Assembly (NCBI GenBank): GCA_951217055.1
Contig: OX578281.1
Coordinates: 11,936,447 to 12,000,446 of the forward strand
Direction of reading: 5' to 3'
DNA: 64,000 nucleotides
Origin: Gerris lacustris
Taxonomy: Eukaryota; Arthropoda; Insecta; Hemiptera; Gerridae
Part shown: positions 1 through 10,416 of the stretch, piece after piece
How positions within the stretch are numbered: position 1 is the stretch's first letter
Layout of the letters: each line of letters opens with the position of its first letter
Made by a program: the position numbers and the translations under genes
The notes under the pieces: model-generated
Seen by the model: the letters and a program-made list of their open reading frames with translations, nothing else
Database searches by the model: none
Told to the model about the DNA's origin: nothing

Positions 1-139
1 TAGCAGGTCTTCCTCTCCCTCTCTTACACTCTCTAGGATACCAGCTAATCAACTTCTTTGTCCACCTATCGTCTATTGTTCTGGCAATATGCCCCGCCCA
101 ATTCCACTTTCTTTCAAAAACAGTTCTACCTATATCATC
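1..139 (-). pseudogene. C-terminal fragment of RTE-like non-LTR retrotransposon reverse transcriptase
   Basis: Read on the minus strand, this stretch is open and gives WNWAGHIARTIDDRWTKKL followed by ISWYPRECKRGRGRPA. That is the characteristic tail (WxWAGHxAR, then DDRWTK, then a W-x-P-R and RGRP stretch) of endonuclease/reverse transcriptase proteins of RTE-type retrotransposons in insects. The residues just before it (DDIGRTVFERK) fit the same family. Stops and repeat-like DNA lie further upstream on the minus strand, and the fragment runs off the left edge. It is therefore a partial copy with no catalytic domain in view. Family recognition is from memory of the motif, not from a search. 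Confidence 0.7.
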
Positions 140-894
140 TAGTGTCGTCTAGTTAAAAAATCTTAATATTCTTAAAAGCTCATTCTATCACTCAATTGAA
201 CACCACCAATAATAAAACACTATTTTGTACGTAGTAAACCTCATATTGTTTAATCATCTGTTTAAACTTTATTAACTTTTTAAAATAATGTAAAACCTAT
301 TCCACTGATGGACTAGAAGCATTTTTTATTCTCAGAAATGTGAAACTTCCAACAAATTGTATTTGATTGATTTTCTTCTTCACAGAGATAACTTCCTTCA
401 TATTTCATTTTAATGTCCTTTAAAATGGAGCAGTGAAGTCTTATATTCATAAACTAAAATATAATAACTGCGTGTATTCATAATTTAAATGTATGTAGCC
501 ATTATTATCAGTGCTATATAAAGCAAGAAGAACTAAAACTCACCTAATAAAAGAGTACTGTCATAAACAATTCTAAAAAGTGTCGTAAACTTTACTGAAA
601 GGGAGACAAATAAACCGACTGATACCTGCCATTTCCTTCTGCTTAAATAGTTCATTCTGCTTTCCCTCTTTCCAGTTTTAATATTGAACGCATGGGATTG
701 AAAGCTATTACCATCATTGCTCATTTAGCATTATTACTGTTTCTAACTTCATACGGCTTTGAATTACTCTTTAATTTGACTACTGTGATATTTCCCTCAT
801 AAGCACATGAGGTTTTCATACATGCCAATGTATCAATGACTTTTGCTGGCACTTAAGGAATCAAGTTAGTTTCAAATTAATATTTTATCCAATA
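140..894. other. AT-rich DNA without recognised feature
   Basis: No coding pattern, RNA gene or tandem repeat recognised. A 63-codon frame on the minus strand (533-724) has no recognisable family and is probably chance. Confidence 0.5.
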
Positions 895-1141
895 CTTCTT
901 TAGATTGTTACTCCCCTTTGTTTTTTTTTTGGATATAAATAAATATAATTATTCATTCATTCCTTTGTTTAAACTTTTAAGGCAAAGGGATGCTTAGTCT
1001 AATATACTTAGGGACAAAGAAATATCACAATTCAGTTGTTTATAAGTGGAGTAACAGTCTAAAGAAGAACATTCTGTTCACCTTCTTTAGATTGTTACTC
1101 CCTTCTGTATTTTTTATAAGGGGAGTAACAGCCTAAAGAAG
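895..1141 (+). mobile_element. Composite MITE, long plus short unit (TIR CTTCTTTAGATTGTTACTCC)
   Basis: Two hairpin elements lie side by side. The long unit (895-1067) starts CTTCTTTAGATTGTTACTCC and ends with an inverted version of it. After a short spacer holding gaacattctgttcacc comes a short unit (1082-1141) with the same terminal inverted repeats and only about 15 bp between them. The same long-spacer-short order recurs at 54178-54405 and, inverted, at 8179-8407. A solo long unit lies at 17125-17275. No coding capacity. The terminal repeats and short length point to a non-autonomous DNA transposon. Confidence 0.75.
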
Positions 1142-1470
1142 TGCCTTTTATCCTTTGTATCTATAATTTCTAAACATTTTCTGATTAACATTCATTCAAT
1201 AAATATTAAAAGCCAAATTTAAAAAAATAAAACTAAAAGATAAGTTCTTGTGGTAAAGTTTTTGCAAAAATTACCATTTTTTAAGCATAGAATAACTGCA
1301 AATGCAACGAATGCATGCACTTAAGAAAGAATCAATTGATTCAGAGAAAAATTAATTATAGATAAAAGAACATTTTATTAATAACTAAGCATAATGATCA
1401 TATACGTGATTGTTTAAGGTATAAAATTTTATTTATCTTGCTTAATCTGCTCCAGTTGATTTCTTCAAAA

Positions 1471-1690
1471 TATTTATTTGCTTCCGAGTTTATTGAAGGT
1501 AACGGAAGTTATGTGATCGTTCTGAAGTTAAACGTTTTTTATGTCTAAGATTTCATAAATTCTAAGACAGGAATCCGTTTCAGATATTAGGAATCATTTT
1601 TGGTTCCGTGTCTGTCGTTAAATTTTTGCAAACCAACATATCTTAAAAACTACTCTTCCGATATAACTGCAGAAATACTGAGGCATCGGT
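1471..1690 (+). repeat. Degraded copy of dispersed family 1 (GCTTCCG-headed repeat)
   Basis: The 5' part of a dispersed repeat is recognisable from its head, a hairpin of GCTTCCG type with TACC/GGTA inside, followed by a stretch about repeated 'ttttggttccgtgtctgtc' and 'aaccaacatatcttaaaaactact'. Better copies lie at 43749-44350, 47998-49300, 50789-52495 and 54430-55795. This copy is truncated at about 1690. Confidence 0.65.
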
Positions 1691-2526
1691 GAAAGGCATT
1701 ATTCTGTTGGTAATTTCTTGTCCTCCTTTATTTCCTCCTTTATTTCTATGTACAACTTTGTTGAGTTTTTGAAATCAGAATATCTGCGATTCAAATCATT
1801 ATATTAAAACTTATAATAGGGGTGTTAATAGTTTATAAGGGTATTTATTAGGTAATGTTTTAAGTTGTTTTGTTATAGAAAAATCAAAATAAAAGATATT
1901 TTGAAAGAAATTGAAAGTTATTTCCAAATTGACTACAGATTAAAGAAACTTGTTCAAGGATTTAATAATAATAATAATAATAAATATTATTGGTTATCTA
2001 TATTTGAATTTTCACACTTCAATGCTTATTTATTTTATTTTATTTTATTTTTATTTATTTATTTTTTATTTATTAAATATTTGTTTCATTAGTTTATTTC
2101 CTTTATAACAGTTCAACTATGATCTATACTTACAAATTATAGATGAATCGTCAAAGTCGAAGATTGAATGAAGCTGGATTGAACAAGAGGGTTGAATTAA
2201 GGTATAAATTGAAAGGGGGGCGTTTCGTGAAAATGGAATATGCTCGCCCCGCATAACTTGTAAGCTAAACATGCTCAGAATACTCTCAGCACCTTCCTTA
2301 CAATTAAATAGGTCTTTGTTATTACCATCAAAGCCAACTTGACTGACAAAACAGCGTGAGCAAAGCATGCTATAATATTAAGTTCTATCCATTTTCAGTT
2401 GATTTAATAATTACAGTAATCTACAGGAATAACACAATTGTTAAATTAAGTGAATTGCTTACTAATTCACTAAAATATATTAAATTTTATATATTATAAT
2501 GTATATGAATACAAAATATTGTTGCT
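1691..2526. other. AT-rich DNA without recognised gene
   Basis: Contains a short AAT run near 1965-1985 and a TTTTA-type run near 2030-2090. The open frames 1865-2092 (+) and 2117-2368 (-) have no recognisable domain and are treated as chance. Confidence 0.45.
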
Positions 2527-2867
2527 GCACTTTTTTACTTCAGCACCACCCTCGGTTCTAAACAATAGTCTGCCCTACATAAGTCTCAAAGGTTTGTGTA
2601 TTTGCCTCCCCAAGACATTGAGACTCCTGGGGCAGTTTTATTTTTAATATCCCTTTATCTTAATAGTTGATTAGATTAAGGGATATGATCGCAATTATTT
2701 AGACTAGTGTGATATTCCTTTGTCCCAAGATACATTGGAATAAATATCCCTTCGTCTTAATAGCATTTTAGACTAAGGAATATATGCTACTCTGTATACT
2801 ATGTTCCTTGGTCTTTATAACTATTAATCCAAAGGGATATAGGGGGGTGCTAAAGTAAAAAAGTACC
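2527..2867 (+). mobile_element. MITE family with GCACTTWTTTACTTYAGCA ends
   Basis: Begins GCACTTTTTTACTTCAGCAC and ends with the inverted form (gtgctaaagtaaaaaagtac). Internal landmark text (cccaagacattgagactcc, tggggcagttttat, and repeated 'aaatatcccttygtcttaat') recurs in an inverted copy at 12823-13162 and a direct copy at 35695-36064. Non-coding. The terminal inverted repeats and three dispersed copies support a non-autonomous DNA transposon. Confidence 0.7.
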
Positions 2868-2989
2868 GTTTTTGCATATTTAGTACCAATAATACAAATA
2901 ATAATACTATAGCAACATATGTATTCCATATCATAATTATATGTTACTGTTTTCCATTGCTTTCAAAATGTGATTTTCAAAGTATTAGT

Positions 2990-3423
2990 CTTGTGCAGAC
3001 GTTGTGTCCCTTGTGTAGACGTTGTGTCCCTTGTGTAGACGTTGTGTCCCTTGTGTAGACGTTGTGTCCCTTGTGTAGACGTTGTGTCCCTTGTGTAGAC
3101 GTTGTGTCCCTTGTGTAGACGTTGTGTCCCTTGTGTAGACGTTGTGTCCCTTGTGTAGACGTTGTGTCCCTTGTGTAGACGTTGTGTCCCTTGTGTAGAC
3201 GTTGTGTCCCTTGTGTAGACGTTGTGTCCCTTGTGTAGACGTTGTGTCCCTTGTGTAGACGTTGTGTCCCTTGTGTAGACGTTGTGTCCCTTGTGTAGAC
3301 GTTGTGTCCCTTGTGTAGACGTTGTGTCCCTTGTGTAGACGTTGTGTCCCTTGTGTAGACGTTGTGTCCCTTGTGTAGACGTTGTGTCCCTTGTGTAGAC
3401 GTTGTGTCCCTTGTGTAGACGTT
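2990..3423. repeat. 20-bp minisatellite, about 21 perfect copies
   Basis: The unit gttgtgtcccttgtgtagac repeats 21 times without a single difference, preceded by one variant half unit (ttgtgcagac). The 20-mer is roughly two related 10-mers. Because the unit lacks stops on the minus strand and 20 is not a multiple of three, all three minus frames stay open (150-162 codons) with 20-residue periodic peptides such as TRDTTSTQGTQRLHKGHNVY. That is a geometric effect of the repeat and not evidence for a protein. Perfect identity implies recent expansion, or an assembly-collapsed array. Confidence 0.95.
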
Positions 3424-3540
3424 TGACATTGTTTAAGTATAACTCCTTCACTGATAACTTTTCTTACATACAATTAGTCCAAAATTCTACCCTTTGTAAA
3501 GTTCAGCATGTAGTTTGGATCCTTAAGGGTAATACAAAAA

Positions 3541-3600
3541 CACTTATTTAGGTGGCAACATTTCGGGCCGACAACCCATTTTCAAGACAGGATCATTATG
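3541..3600 (-). repeat. Penelope-like end motif (CGGCCCGAAATGTTGCC type)
   Basis: On the minus strand the stretch reads cctgtcttgaaaatgggtt, then gtcggcccgaaatgttgcca. This 'CTGAAgATGGgtt...CGAAAyGTtGC' wording is common at the ends of Penelope-like and related retroelements. No reverse transcriptase or GIY-YIG coding is visible around it. Similar wording occurs in the 5.1-5.4 kb palindrome and near 16.77, 17.37 and 61.8 kb. Confidence 0.4.
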
Positions 3601-5107
3601 GTTGTGAATGGGATTTTCAAAAATTATTAGTAATTGACTTAGGTAGACTTCTGTCATTGGTTAATTGTAAAACTTCTTCACTGATAACATACATACTTTA
3701 ATCCAGTCAATTCGGGGTGGAACGTCTGATGCTTTTTCTGACACGATTCTGAACATAATGCATTCAGCTTGTACGCGCCAGGGAGCTTTGAGCTTGACCT
3801 GGCCACGACTGGGTATAATAATAAAATAAGAAAGAGAGTGGACTGTTTTATAGGGTTGAAAGAAAATATATAATTTGTATTAAATTCAGAGCGTAGTTAC
3901 AATGGATGAAATATAATCGGAATATGAATAAATTAAAATGATTAAACTGAAAATTGACCATAAATATATAAAATAGAACTTAGGAGAAGTGGAGAGTTGA
4001 GCAGAAGTGGTGAGTTGGCGGTGATTTTTTAAGTTTCTTGCTGGAATGTCGAATATATATTATTATCCTCCTCACCTGGTGAATTATGTAAGTAAATGTT
4101 TTTAGAAGGAAACTAGGAATAAATGAGAAAATCAGTAACTTTGAAACTGTAGAAAACTTAGAAACATGGTGTCCACCACCTTAGCCATTTTGACTCTCTC
4201 TGTTTTCCCTCCAATTTTGGGAGAGATAACTTTCTGTCAGGGTTGCCACAGAGGTTATTTCTAGATATAGAGCTTCCTGACTCCCCCAAGGTGATGTAGG
4301 ACAATTGGTAAAAAATAAGTGTTTAGGTGGGCCCGAACACAGCTAGTCCAAGGATTTCCTTTCTGCTCTATCCTCCTTTTCTACTTTCCTTCTCCAGGTC
4401 TTCCTAGGTCAAACTCTTCCTTGTTTACCCTTAGAATTCCAATCGAAGATCTGTTTCTCCAAAGAAATTCCAAATTTTACTCTAATTTCTAGCTGATAAT
4501 GAAAGACAAGATTCGATTCTTAAAAAAGATCTTCCATTTTATTTCTATTTCTAATTTTTTCTATATATTTCCGAAGTAGATAGTGCCTTAAAATATATAT
4601 AATCCTCCAAGTTCTTAAGCTCTTTTTAAATCAACTTTAATGGTGGTATTTAATTCAAGATGGTGACAAATATCGATAAGGTTAGGTCCCTAGTAGAGGG
4701 ACATTGATGTCAATCTATCGAAAATATGTTCCCGGACCAAAAACCATTAATGTTTTTTGAAGAAATACCCACATCTCCCCTATCCCCACGACATACTCCC
4801 ACTCGGTGCCTCACAAAGTTTTCGATGTATTGGAAGCAACGTTTCTGGTTCCATTCGATGCCCTAACCCTTACACTAGATCATCTTCGAACTTCAAAAAA
4901 CCTATTTAATTCAACTGATTCTACTTCAAATATTACTGTTTTGAATATATAGGAGTGATTTCAACGTTATTTCATTAAAATCAGTTATTGCACATTGCAC
5001 AGTATGTGCTTTGGAAAACACAATAAAGCTAACGCAGAAACATTAAATTGAAAACTTTTAAGTTTTGTAAACTCAAAGTAACTTGGTGCGTAGGCTTCCA
5101 CGGGTAG
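3601..5107. other. AT-rich DNA without recognised gene
   Basis: No coding or RNA feature recognised. The stretch 3700-4480 is slightly richer in GC but has stops in all frames. Confidence 0.45.
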
Positions 5108-5396
5108 ACTCGTAATAAACAGCTTGGTTTTCCGGTAAAATCCACGTTACGAAGGAAATGAAGTTTGACGTTTCGCTTCCACTACTGGAAGCATCTTCAG
5201 GGGTGTGGTGCATCGTGATGTTTACTTGAAGCAACAAGACATACGCAATAATCAGTATGTCTTGTTGTTGCTTTAAGTTATTCATCACGATGCAGCACAC
5301 CCCTGAAGATACTTCAAGTAGTGGAAGCGAAACGTCGGACTTCATCCCCTTTGTGACGTGGACTTCACCGGAAAACAAACCTGCGTATTATAAAGT
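5108..5396. repeat. Large palindrome with head-to-head Penelope-like end motifs
   Basis: Two arms of about 137 bp are inverted around a centre near 5250 (caagacatac, then a ten-base loop, then gtatgtcttg). Each arm contains cacccctgaagatgcttcc (or its variant) and agtggaagcgaaacgtcrga, i.e. the 'CTGAAGATG...GCGAAACGTC' wording seen at Penelope-like element ends. The arms differ at scattered positions, so the palindrome is not a very recent assembly artefact. The minus-strand 101-codon frame here is produced by the palindrome and resembles no protein. Confidence 0.75.
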
Positions 5397-6206
5397 AACT
5401 TATTGACATTTCCTTCTTAACTTAGCGTAAACATTTCACCTTTTTGTTATGTGCTTAACATATTCTGATTGATCACAGGATGTACATGAGGATGGACAGA
5501 AATTTAAATCATTATTGTAATATATTAGGGAATAAAAATAGGGAGACAAAATTAATGTAATTTTAATTGGTAATTTAGCTTCTCGTTCTTTTCCGTATAA
5601 TTTTTTCCTCATTTGCTTTTTTTCAGAGTTATACCAGGTGGCAACAGCTTAATTTTATTAATCTTTTGTATATTTTATTTTTATTTTTAAAGAGAATATA
5701 AATTTAAACTAATTTTTATATATTGATTCAATTTATACCAAATTTATTATGGTACTATCTATATTATTTGCATGCAATATTTATTTAAAAACGTTTATTA
5801 CATACTTAATAATTAAGTAAATCTTGTACGATTTTTATATTAGGTATGGTTTTAGTAAGCTATGCATATAATTATTTTTTTTATCTGTGTATTCTTGCTT
5901 GCTCCAATATTTATATTTTACGTGTTAAGTTTAATTACTTAATATTTTCAAATGTTTACTGTTAATAATAACTTTAGACATGTTAATAATGTTAACATGT
6001 CCAAACTTTTTTGACATAATGAACCCTTAAACTTGGTTAAACTTATATAATTGCATGGGGATAACATAGTTGTATGGATAATGTAATAACATTAACCTTA
6101 TCTTAATAATGTATTCGTGGTATTAATATCAAAATTATACCTTTAATGATTGATCTGTTACGCATCTTATTTAAATAGTTTAGATTAAAGAAGGAACTAA
6201 AAAAAA

Positions 6207-6386
6207 TAGATTATTAATTTGTATTAATAATCTAGTGTTATATAAGCTTAAACATTTAAAATGTATTCGATGTATAACGTTAATTATATATATTTTTTTA
6301 AAAAAAAAACAATTAATTTGTTTTTCACGCTTTACGTTAAAAATATAAGGGTTAAAATAAAAATGTATAAAAAAAAAAAAAAAAAA
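6207..6386 (+). repeat. Left copy of 175-bp direct repeat bracketing an insert
   Basis: The block from tattaatttgtattaataatc through aatgtataaaaaaa recurs nearly unchanged at 7224-7396. The pair brackets the 5S-box-containing insert. No TG...CA ends and no coding were seen, so it is not an obvious LTR. It may instead be a duplication that accompanied insertion. Confidence 0.75.
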
Positions 6387-7223
6387 TCGGGTACGGGGTA
6401 CCTCGGAACTTTTCCTCACTTTAGAGGCCACTAAAGTGGCCTCTCCTGCTGCTTCGCAGCAGGACGTGGTCATTACTTGGATGGGTGACCGTGCTTTACT
6501 AACTGATTTATTATCATTTTTACAAAAAAAAACAACCTTATTTTTAATACTTATATTTTATTTAATTATTTGAAGTTTGGCGGTATTTTGACAGATGTAA
6601 ACAAACTTTGACGTCATCAAAATTATCGCACTAATAAATAATTATATTCGCTTATAACTTTTAAACTAATTAATAGAATTTCACCGGTTTTTTTTATATT
6701 TGTTCCTTAATTTTTTTTCCGGTTCCAACGATATGCTATATAAGTCAAAAACCTATATGTAATTTCAGTATTATAAACCGTCAAAGTTTAAAAATTCAAA
6801 AATGTATAACTTCAAAATGGCGGCCAAAATCAAAATGAAATTTAGTGGGCTAGTTTGTCATACAGAGAGGTACATTCGAGCCAAATTTCAACTTGATCAG
6901 GACCATTGTCAATTTATTACGATTTTTAAAAATTTTTGCTGACTCAACAAACTGGGTTCAAGATGGCAGAAAAATTTGATTTTCCGGGCGGCACAACTAC
7001 AGGTAAGGACTGTTTTTTCTGCCAAGTTTCAACTCTCTAGGTTTAATACCTTGGGCTCTACGATGATAACACACACACATACATACATACAGACGTCATG
7101 CTGGAAACCACTCAGGAGGTCTTAAAAACACCCAAAACGAATAATTCCGTTGAAATCTCAAAAAAAAAAAGTTTGGTGAAAACAGTACTTTTCCTATTAT
7201 AGGTAGTGAGGAAAAGTAAAAAT
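6387..7223 (+). mobile_element. Retroposon-like insert with two hairpins and a 5S-rRNA-like internal promoter box
   Basis: Near the left end are two perfect back-to-back hairpins (6424-6443, gaggccac/gtggcctc; 6445-6463, cctgctgc/gcagcagg). They are followed at 6468-6491 by ggtcattacttggatgggtg then accg, which matches the box C region of 5S rRNA genes (GGTTAGTACTTGGATGGGAG then ACCG) with three differences. The rest is non-coding, includes 'aaaatggcggcc' wording and ends near ggtagtgaggaaaagtaaa. A partial inverted relative at 46640-46835 lacks the box C segment. A SINE3-like 5S-derived element is likely but unproven. Confidence 0.5.
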
Positions 7224-7396
7224 ATATTATTAATTTATATTAATAATCTATTTGTTAGTGTTATATAAGCTTAAACATTTAAAATGTATTCGATGTATAA
7301 CGTTAATTATAATTATTTTTTAAAAAAATAATTCATTTGTTTTTCCCGTTTTACGTTAAAAAAATAAGGGTTAAAATAAGAATGTATAAAAAAAAT
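7224..7396 (+). repeat. Right copy of 175-bp direct repeat bracketing an insert
   Basis: Second copy of the block at 6207-6386, differing by a few substitutions and a short insertion (tttgttagtg versus tagtg). It is the same in orientation. Confidence 0.75.
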
Positions 7397-8178
7397 GGTT
7401 AACTAAATAAAAATGGTTGTATAAAATAAATTAAACAGCGTGATGAAAGCGGAAAAAGAGGAAAAAGGATCAAAAGAACGAGTAAAATGTCGGCAAGCAT
7501 TAAAATTCATGCAGGAGAAATTTTAAACTTGCCTTGAGAGAGGAGACAAGACCTACCAAACCCTCCAGGTTTAATATTCTATTAAATGTGCTCTAGTCTC
7601 GGGTTTCGAAAACCAATATAGTTTAATTCCATTAAAGCTTTTTTGCTCGAGTTAGCCGTAATTCCGTGATGCAGTTTTATTCCGGTAGTCATTTAACGTC
7701 CATAAAGCTTTAATACTTGTAGAGTGTGGAATAAAAAACAACCTTCTTTCTCATTTTAACCTTTAGAGACAGGTTAATAAAAAAATATTTCAAAAATGAG
7801 GAAGAAATTTGCTTAAAAGAGAATAGTTACATATTTTTTAAACTTAAATCTCAATTTTTTTATACTACACATTTTTAAATTCATTTTTATACTACAAATT
7901 ATTAAATTTATCTTAATTATTGTCTCTTTTACAGTCAACAAGGGAGTAAATTTAATCATTTTGATCTGCAATTAGGTGAATTAGTTCAATTACTTTACAT
8001 AAAGATAACATAATATTTAATTATATAAACTGAATAAAATCTTATTTACTTTACAAGTAAATAAAACTCTAATTTATTTTTACAAAATAAATATTTAACT
8101 TATTTAAACTTGGGTTCTACAATTTTTAATACTTTAAATTTCATTACTTAATAGACATAACATTAAAAAATCTCGGTA
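7397..8178. other. AT-rich DNA without recognised feature
   Basis: No open frame of note and no recognised repeat. Confidence 0.45.
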
Positions 8179-8407
8179 CTTCTTTAGATTGTTACTCCCC
8201 TTATAAAAAAAAAAACAGAGAGGCGTAACAATCCAAAGAAGGTTTACGGAATGTTCTTCTTTAGACTGTTACTCCCCTTATCAAAATAGAAGTGGATATT
8301 CCTTTGTCTCCAAGTACTTTGGACTAAACATCCCTTTTTTTTAATAGTTATTTAGTCAAAGTCATTTATATTCTAAGACATCGTAGGAGAGTAACAATCT
8401 AAAGAAG
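8179..8407 (-). mobile_element. Composite MITE, inverted copy (short then long unit)
   Basis: The short unit (8179-8241) and long unit (8256-8407) share the CTTCTTTAGATTGTTACTCC / inverted ends and are separated by tttacggaatgtt, the inverse of the spacer seen at 895-1141 and 54178-54405. The right end extends to aagaagtacc, the inverse of the ggtacttctt on the left. Confidence 0.75.
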
Positions 8408-8701
8408 TACCAAAATCTTTAGTTAGCCTAAACGTAACGTTTTATTGTCAGTCTTATATGAGCATACCAGATTTGTCAAATAAAACGTTAACGTTGTGTG
8501 TAGACGGTAAGTTTGACAGTCTTGCATGAACTGAATGAAGTTTGACAAACTCTCAAAAGACTGATGGGCTGGACCTTTGTGTACGGTATCCATGCAAGGC
8601 ACAAGTAAGTATATATAGACGCGCGTTAATATCGGTCAAACTTCGCTCCACTGCCAGTCTACTCTGGGCTACATTTAAAGCGTATTGTAGTCGCTACTTT
8701 A

Positions 8702-9001
8702 GTGCTTGCAGTGGCGAAAGAAAATGGCGTACTTACGACACTGGACTCGTGGCCTTTTCATGGAGGGATGTACCAAAGTTTTCCTTACCTCTGGCAAGTA
8801 AAATTTAAGGACTACAGCAACATAGGCATGAAAAGCCTGGCATACGCCGCTTTGATTAATAAGTACCAAGAAGCAGATTGGGAAGCAACAAAAGATTTGT
8901 TCACAAAATTGATCAACTCATATTATTTAATAGTACTGCAAAGAGAGTGCGAAAATAAAAGTGTCACAGCGTTTTGTTGCTGGAACGGAGGAAACCTATA
9001 A
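8702..9001 (+). pseudogene. MADF-domain protein fragment, degraded
   Basis: The frame gives MYQSFPYLWQVKFKDYSN from position 8768, then MKSLAYAALINKYQEADWEA and TKDLFTKLINSYY. This matches the MADF (Myb/SANT-like) layout: a Y-x-x-x-P-x-LW-x-VK-x-x-x-Y opening, A-AY--L--K and a T-x-x-x-V-x-K-K-I-N-x-L helix. The last part (residues 75-99) no longer looks like MADF, and no BESS motif or transposase follows. MADF proteins bind DNA; some are host regulators and some accompany PIF/Harbinger transposases. Given the surrounding repeats this is probably a relic. The upstream methionine at 8702 is not supported by similarity. Confidence 0.55.
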
Positions 9002-9043
9002 ACGTACTCTGGTACATTGATTTAATTGTGCTGACTTTGATTA

Positions 9044-9880
9044 GAAAGAAAGAAAGAAAGAAAGCCTTTTATTGCCATTAATTTTTGCATTAACAAAATA
9101 TACAAATCAAAACATCTTCTCTAAAATAGTTATTTATGCACCTAGGGAGTAAAGTAAGCCATTATTCCCTGAGCGAAAAAAGTTGGTTCTTGAGGCGAAG
9201 CCGAAGGAACCATGGTCCCTAAATCCCAAGGCGAAGCCGAGGGAATTAGACTCTTTAATTCCCTCGGCTGCGCCTCGGGAATAACTCTAATTAGCTCCCG
9301 AGGCACAGCCGAGGGAGATAATTATTGCGAGGGGAATAATGGCACTTTACTCACAAGGTACATACAATATTTTATCTCCAGTAGGAACAAACTACACATT
9401 TTCGTCCGTAGCACAGTTTTTATTTATTATTTTAATAAATAACACTAATTATTAGCACTTTTAATAGCAGATATAAGAGATTCAATATTAAAAACAAATA
9501 AGAATTGGAATTAAACTTAAATAGAAGGTTATTTAGATGCAGGTTATAATGTTGTAAACAAAGATAAACATGGTCAAAAAAGCGCAGTGCCGCCAACCTG
9601 ATTTCAACAACTTCATTACATTAGCCATACATTTTCTATTATTTATAAAATAATTAAGTTGCAATCTTTACTATTTCGCCCTACTTTTACTTTTTCTCCC
9701 TATTTTTTGAGTTAGGGATGAAAAGACCTGTTTTAGTCCCTCTAAACTAATTCAAAATCATAACTTTTTTCCCCTACTGGAGATAAAATAACATGATTTC
9801 TCTTTTAATGTAACAAAGATAGAAAAATAAGCTATCTTTTTGTTAATGGCAAATCGGCACTTGCCGAGGCACCCTGATTA
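9044..9880 (-). mobile_element. 5'-truncated LINE (3' UTR only) with exact 13-bp target site duplication
   Basis: The insert is bounded by ctgactttgatta at 9031-9043 and again at 9881-9893. On the minus strand its 3' end is aataaaaggctttctttctt, i.e. a polyadenylation signal followed by a TTTC microsatellite tail. Its body matches, inverted, the 3' UTR that follows the RNase H fragment at 28620-29060 (shared text: tttgaattagtttagaggga, ctaggtgcataaataacta). Inside, 9166-9350 is a GC-rich stretch absent from the other copy, built of repeated aggcgaagccgaggga-type palindromic units. No coding is left. Confidence 0.85.
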
Positions 9881-9914
9881 CTGACTTTGATTACTTTTTT
9901 CAATTCAAGGGACA

Positions 9915-10040
9915 TAGTGCCATTATCGTCACTGGTAGTTCATTCTCCATGACGAATTCGGAACGTTTAAGTGAAAGTAGTGCCATTATCGTCACTGGTA
10001 GTTCATTCTCCATGACGAATTCGGAACGTTTAAGTGAAAG
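9915..10040 (+). repeat. Perfect 63-bp tandem duplication
   Basis: Positions 9915-9977 and 9978-10040 are identical (tagtgccattatcgtcactg ... gtttaagtgaaag). It is two copies only and non-coding. Confidence 0.95.
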
Positions 10041-10056
10041 TTTGAACAGTGTAGCC

Positions 10057-10113
10057 ACATGATGCATAATCATGCAAAACTTGTCGTCAGTTTTGCATGA
10101 TTATGCATCGTGT
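10057..10113. repeat. 25-bp hairpin and start of a Harbinger-like subterminal region
   Basis: acatgatgcataatcatgca plus aaact is followed by a seven-base loop and its inverse with one mismatch. Immediately after, agccatagacacacggtcca through about 10265 (actgttcaggtgg, actggtctttagacagactg) has the GC-richer, 'tagacacacgg' wording found at ends of Harbinger-type elements here (45754, 29945). No transposase is visible. Confidence 0.5.
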
Positions 10114-10416
10114 AGACCAAGCTTAAGCCATAGACACACGGTCCAGTCGTCCTGTCATTTGCGACTGTTCAGGTGGTCGAAATAAGCACTCGCTCAGGTG
10201 ACTGGTCTTTAGACAGACTGTTCAGTGTAAACTGACAGGTCTGACGGATTGTATGCGTAAGCTGGCCTTATTAACTATAAATACTGGGCACGTCAGTCTC
10301 AATTTATTTTTTCATTGTAGGTATTACTAAATTCAATTTCCATTATTATTGCTTTGCAAATGGGTCCATTAGAGTAGTCTGTAGGGTACATTGTGGGATC
10401 ACATTGTATACATATT

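Noticed and set aside
2963..3473. Three overlapping 150-162-codon frames on the minus strand
   Set aside because: They are one 20-bp tandem unit read in three frames; no unique protein sequence.
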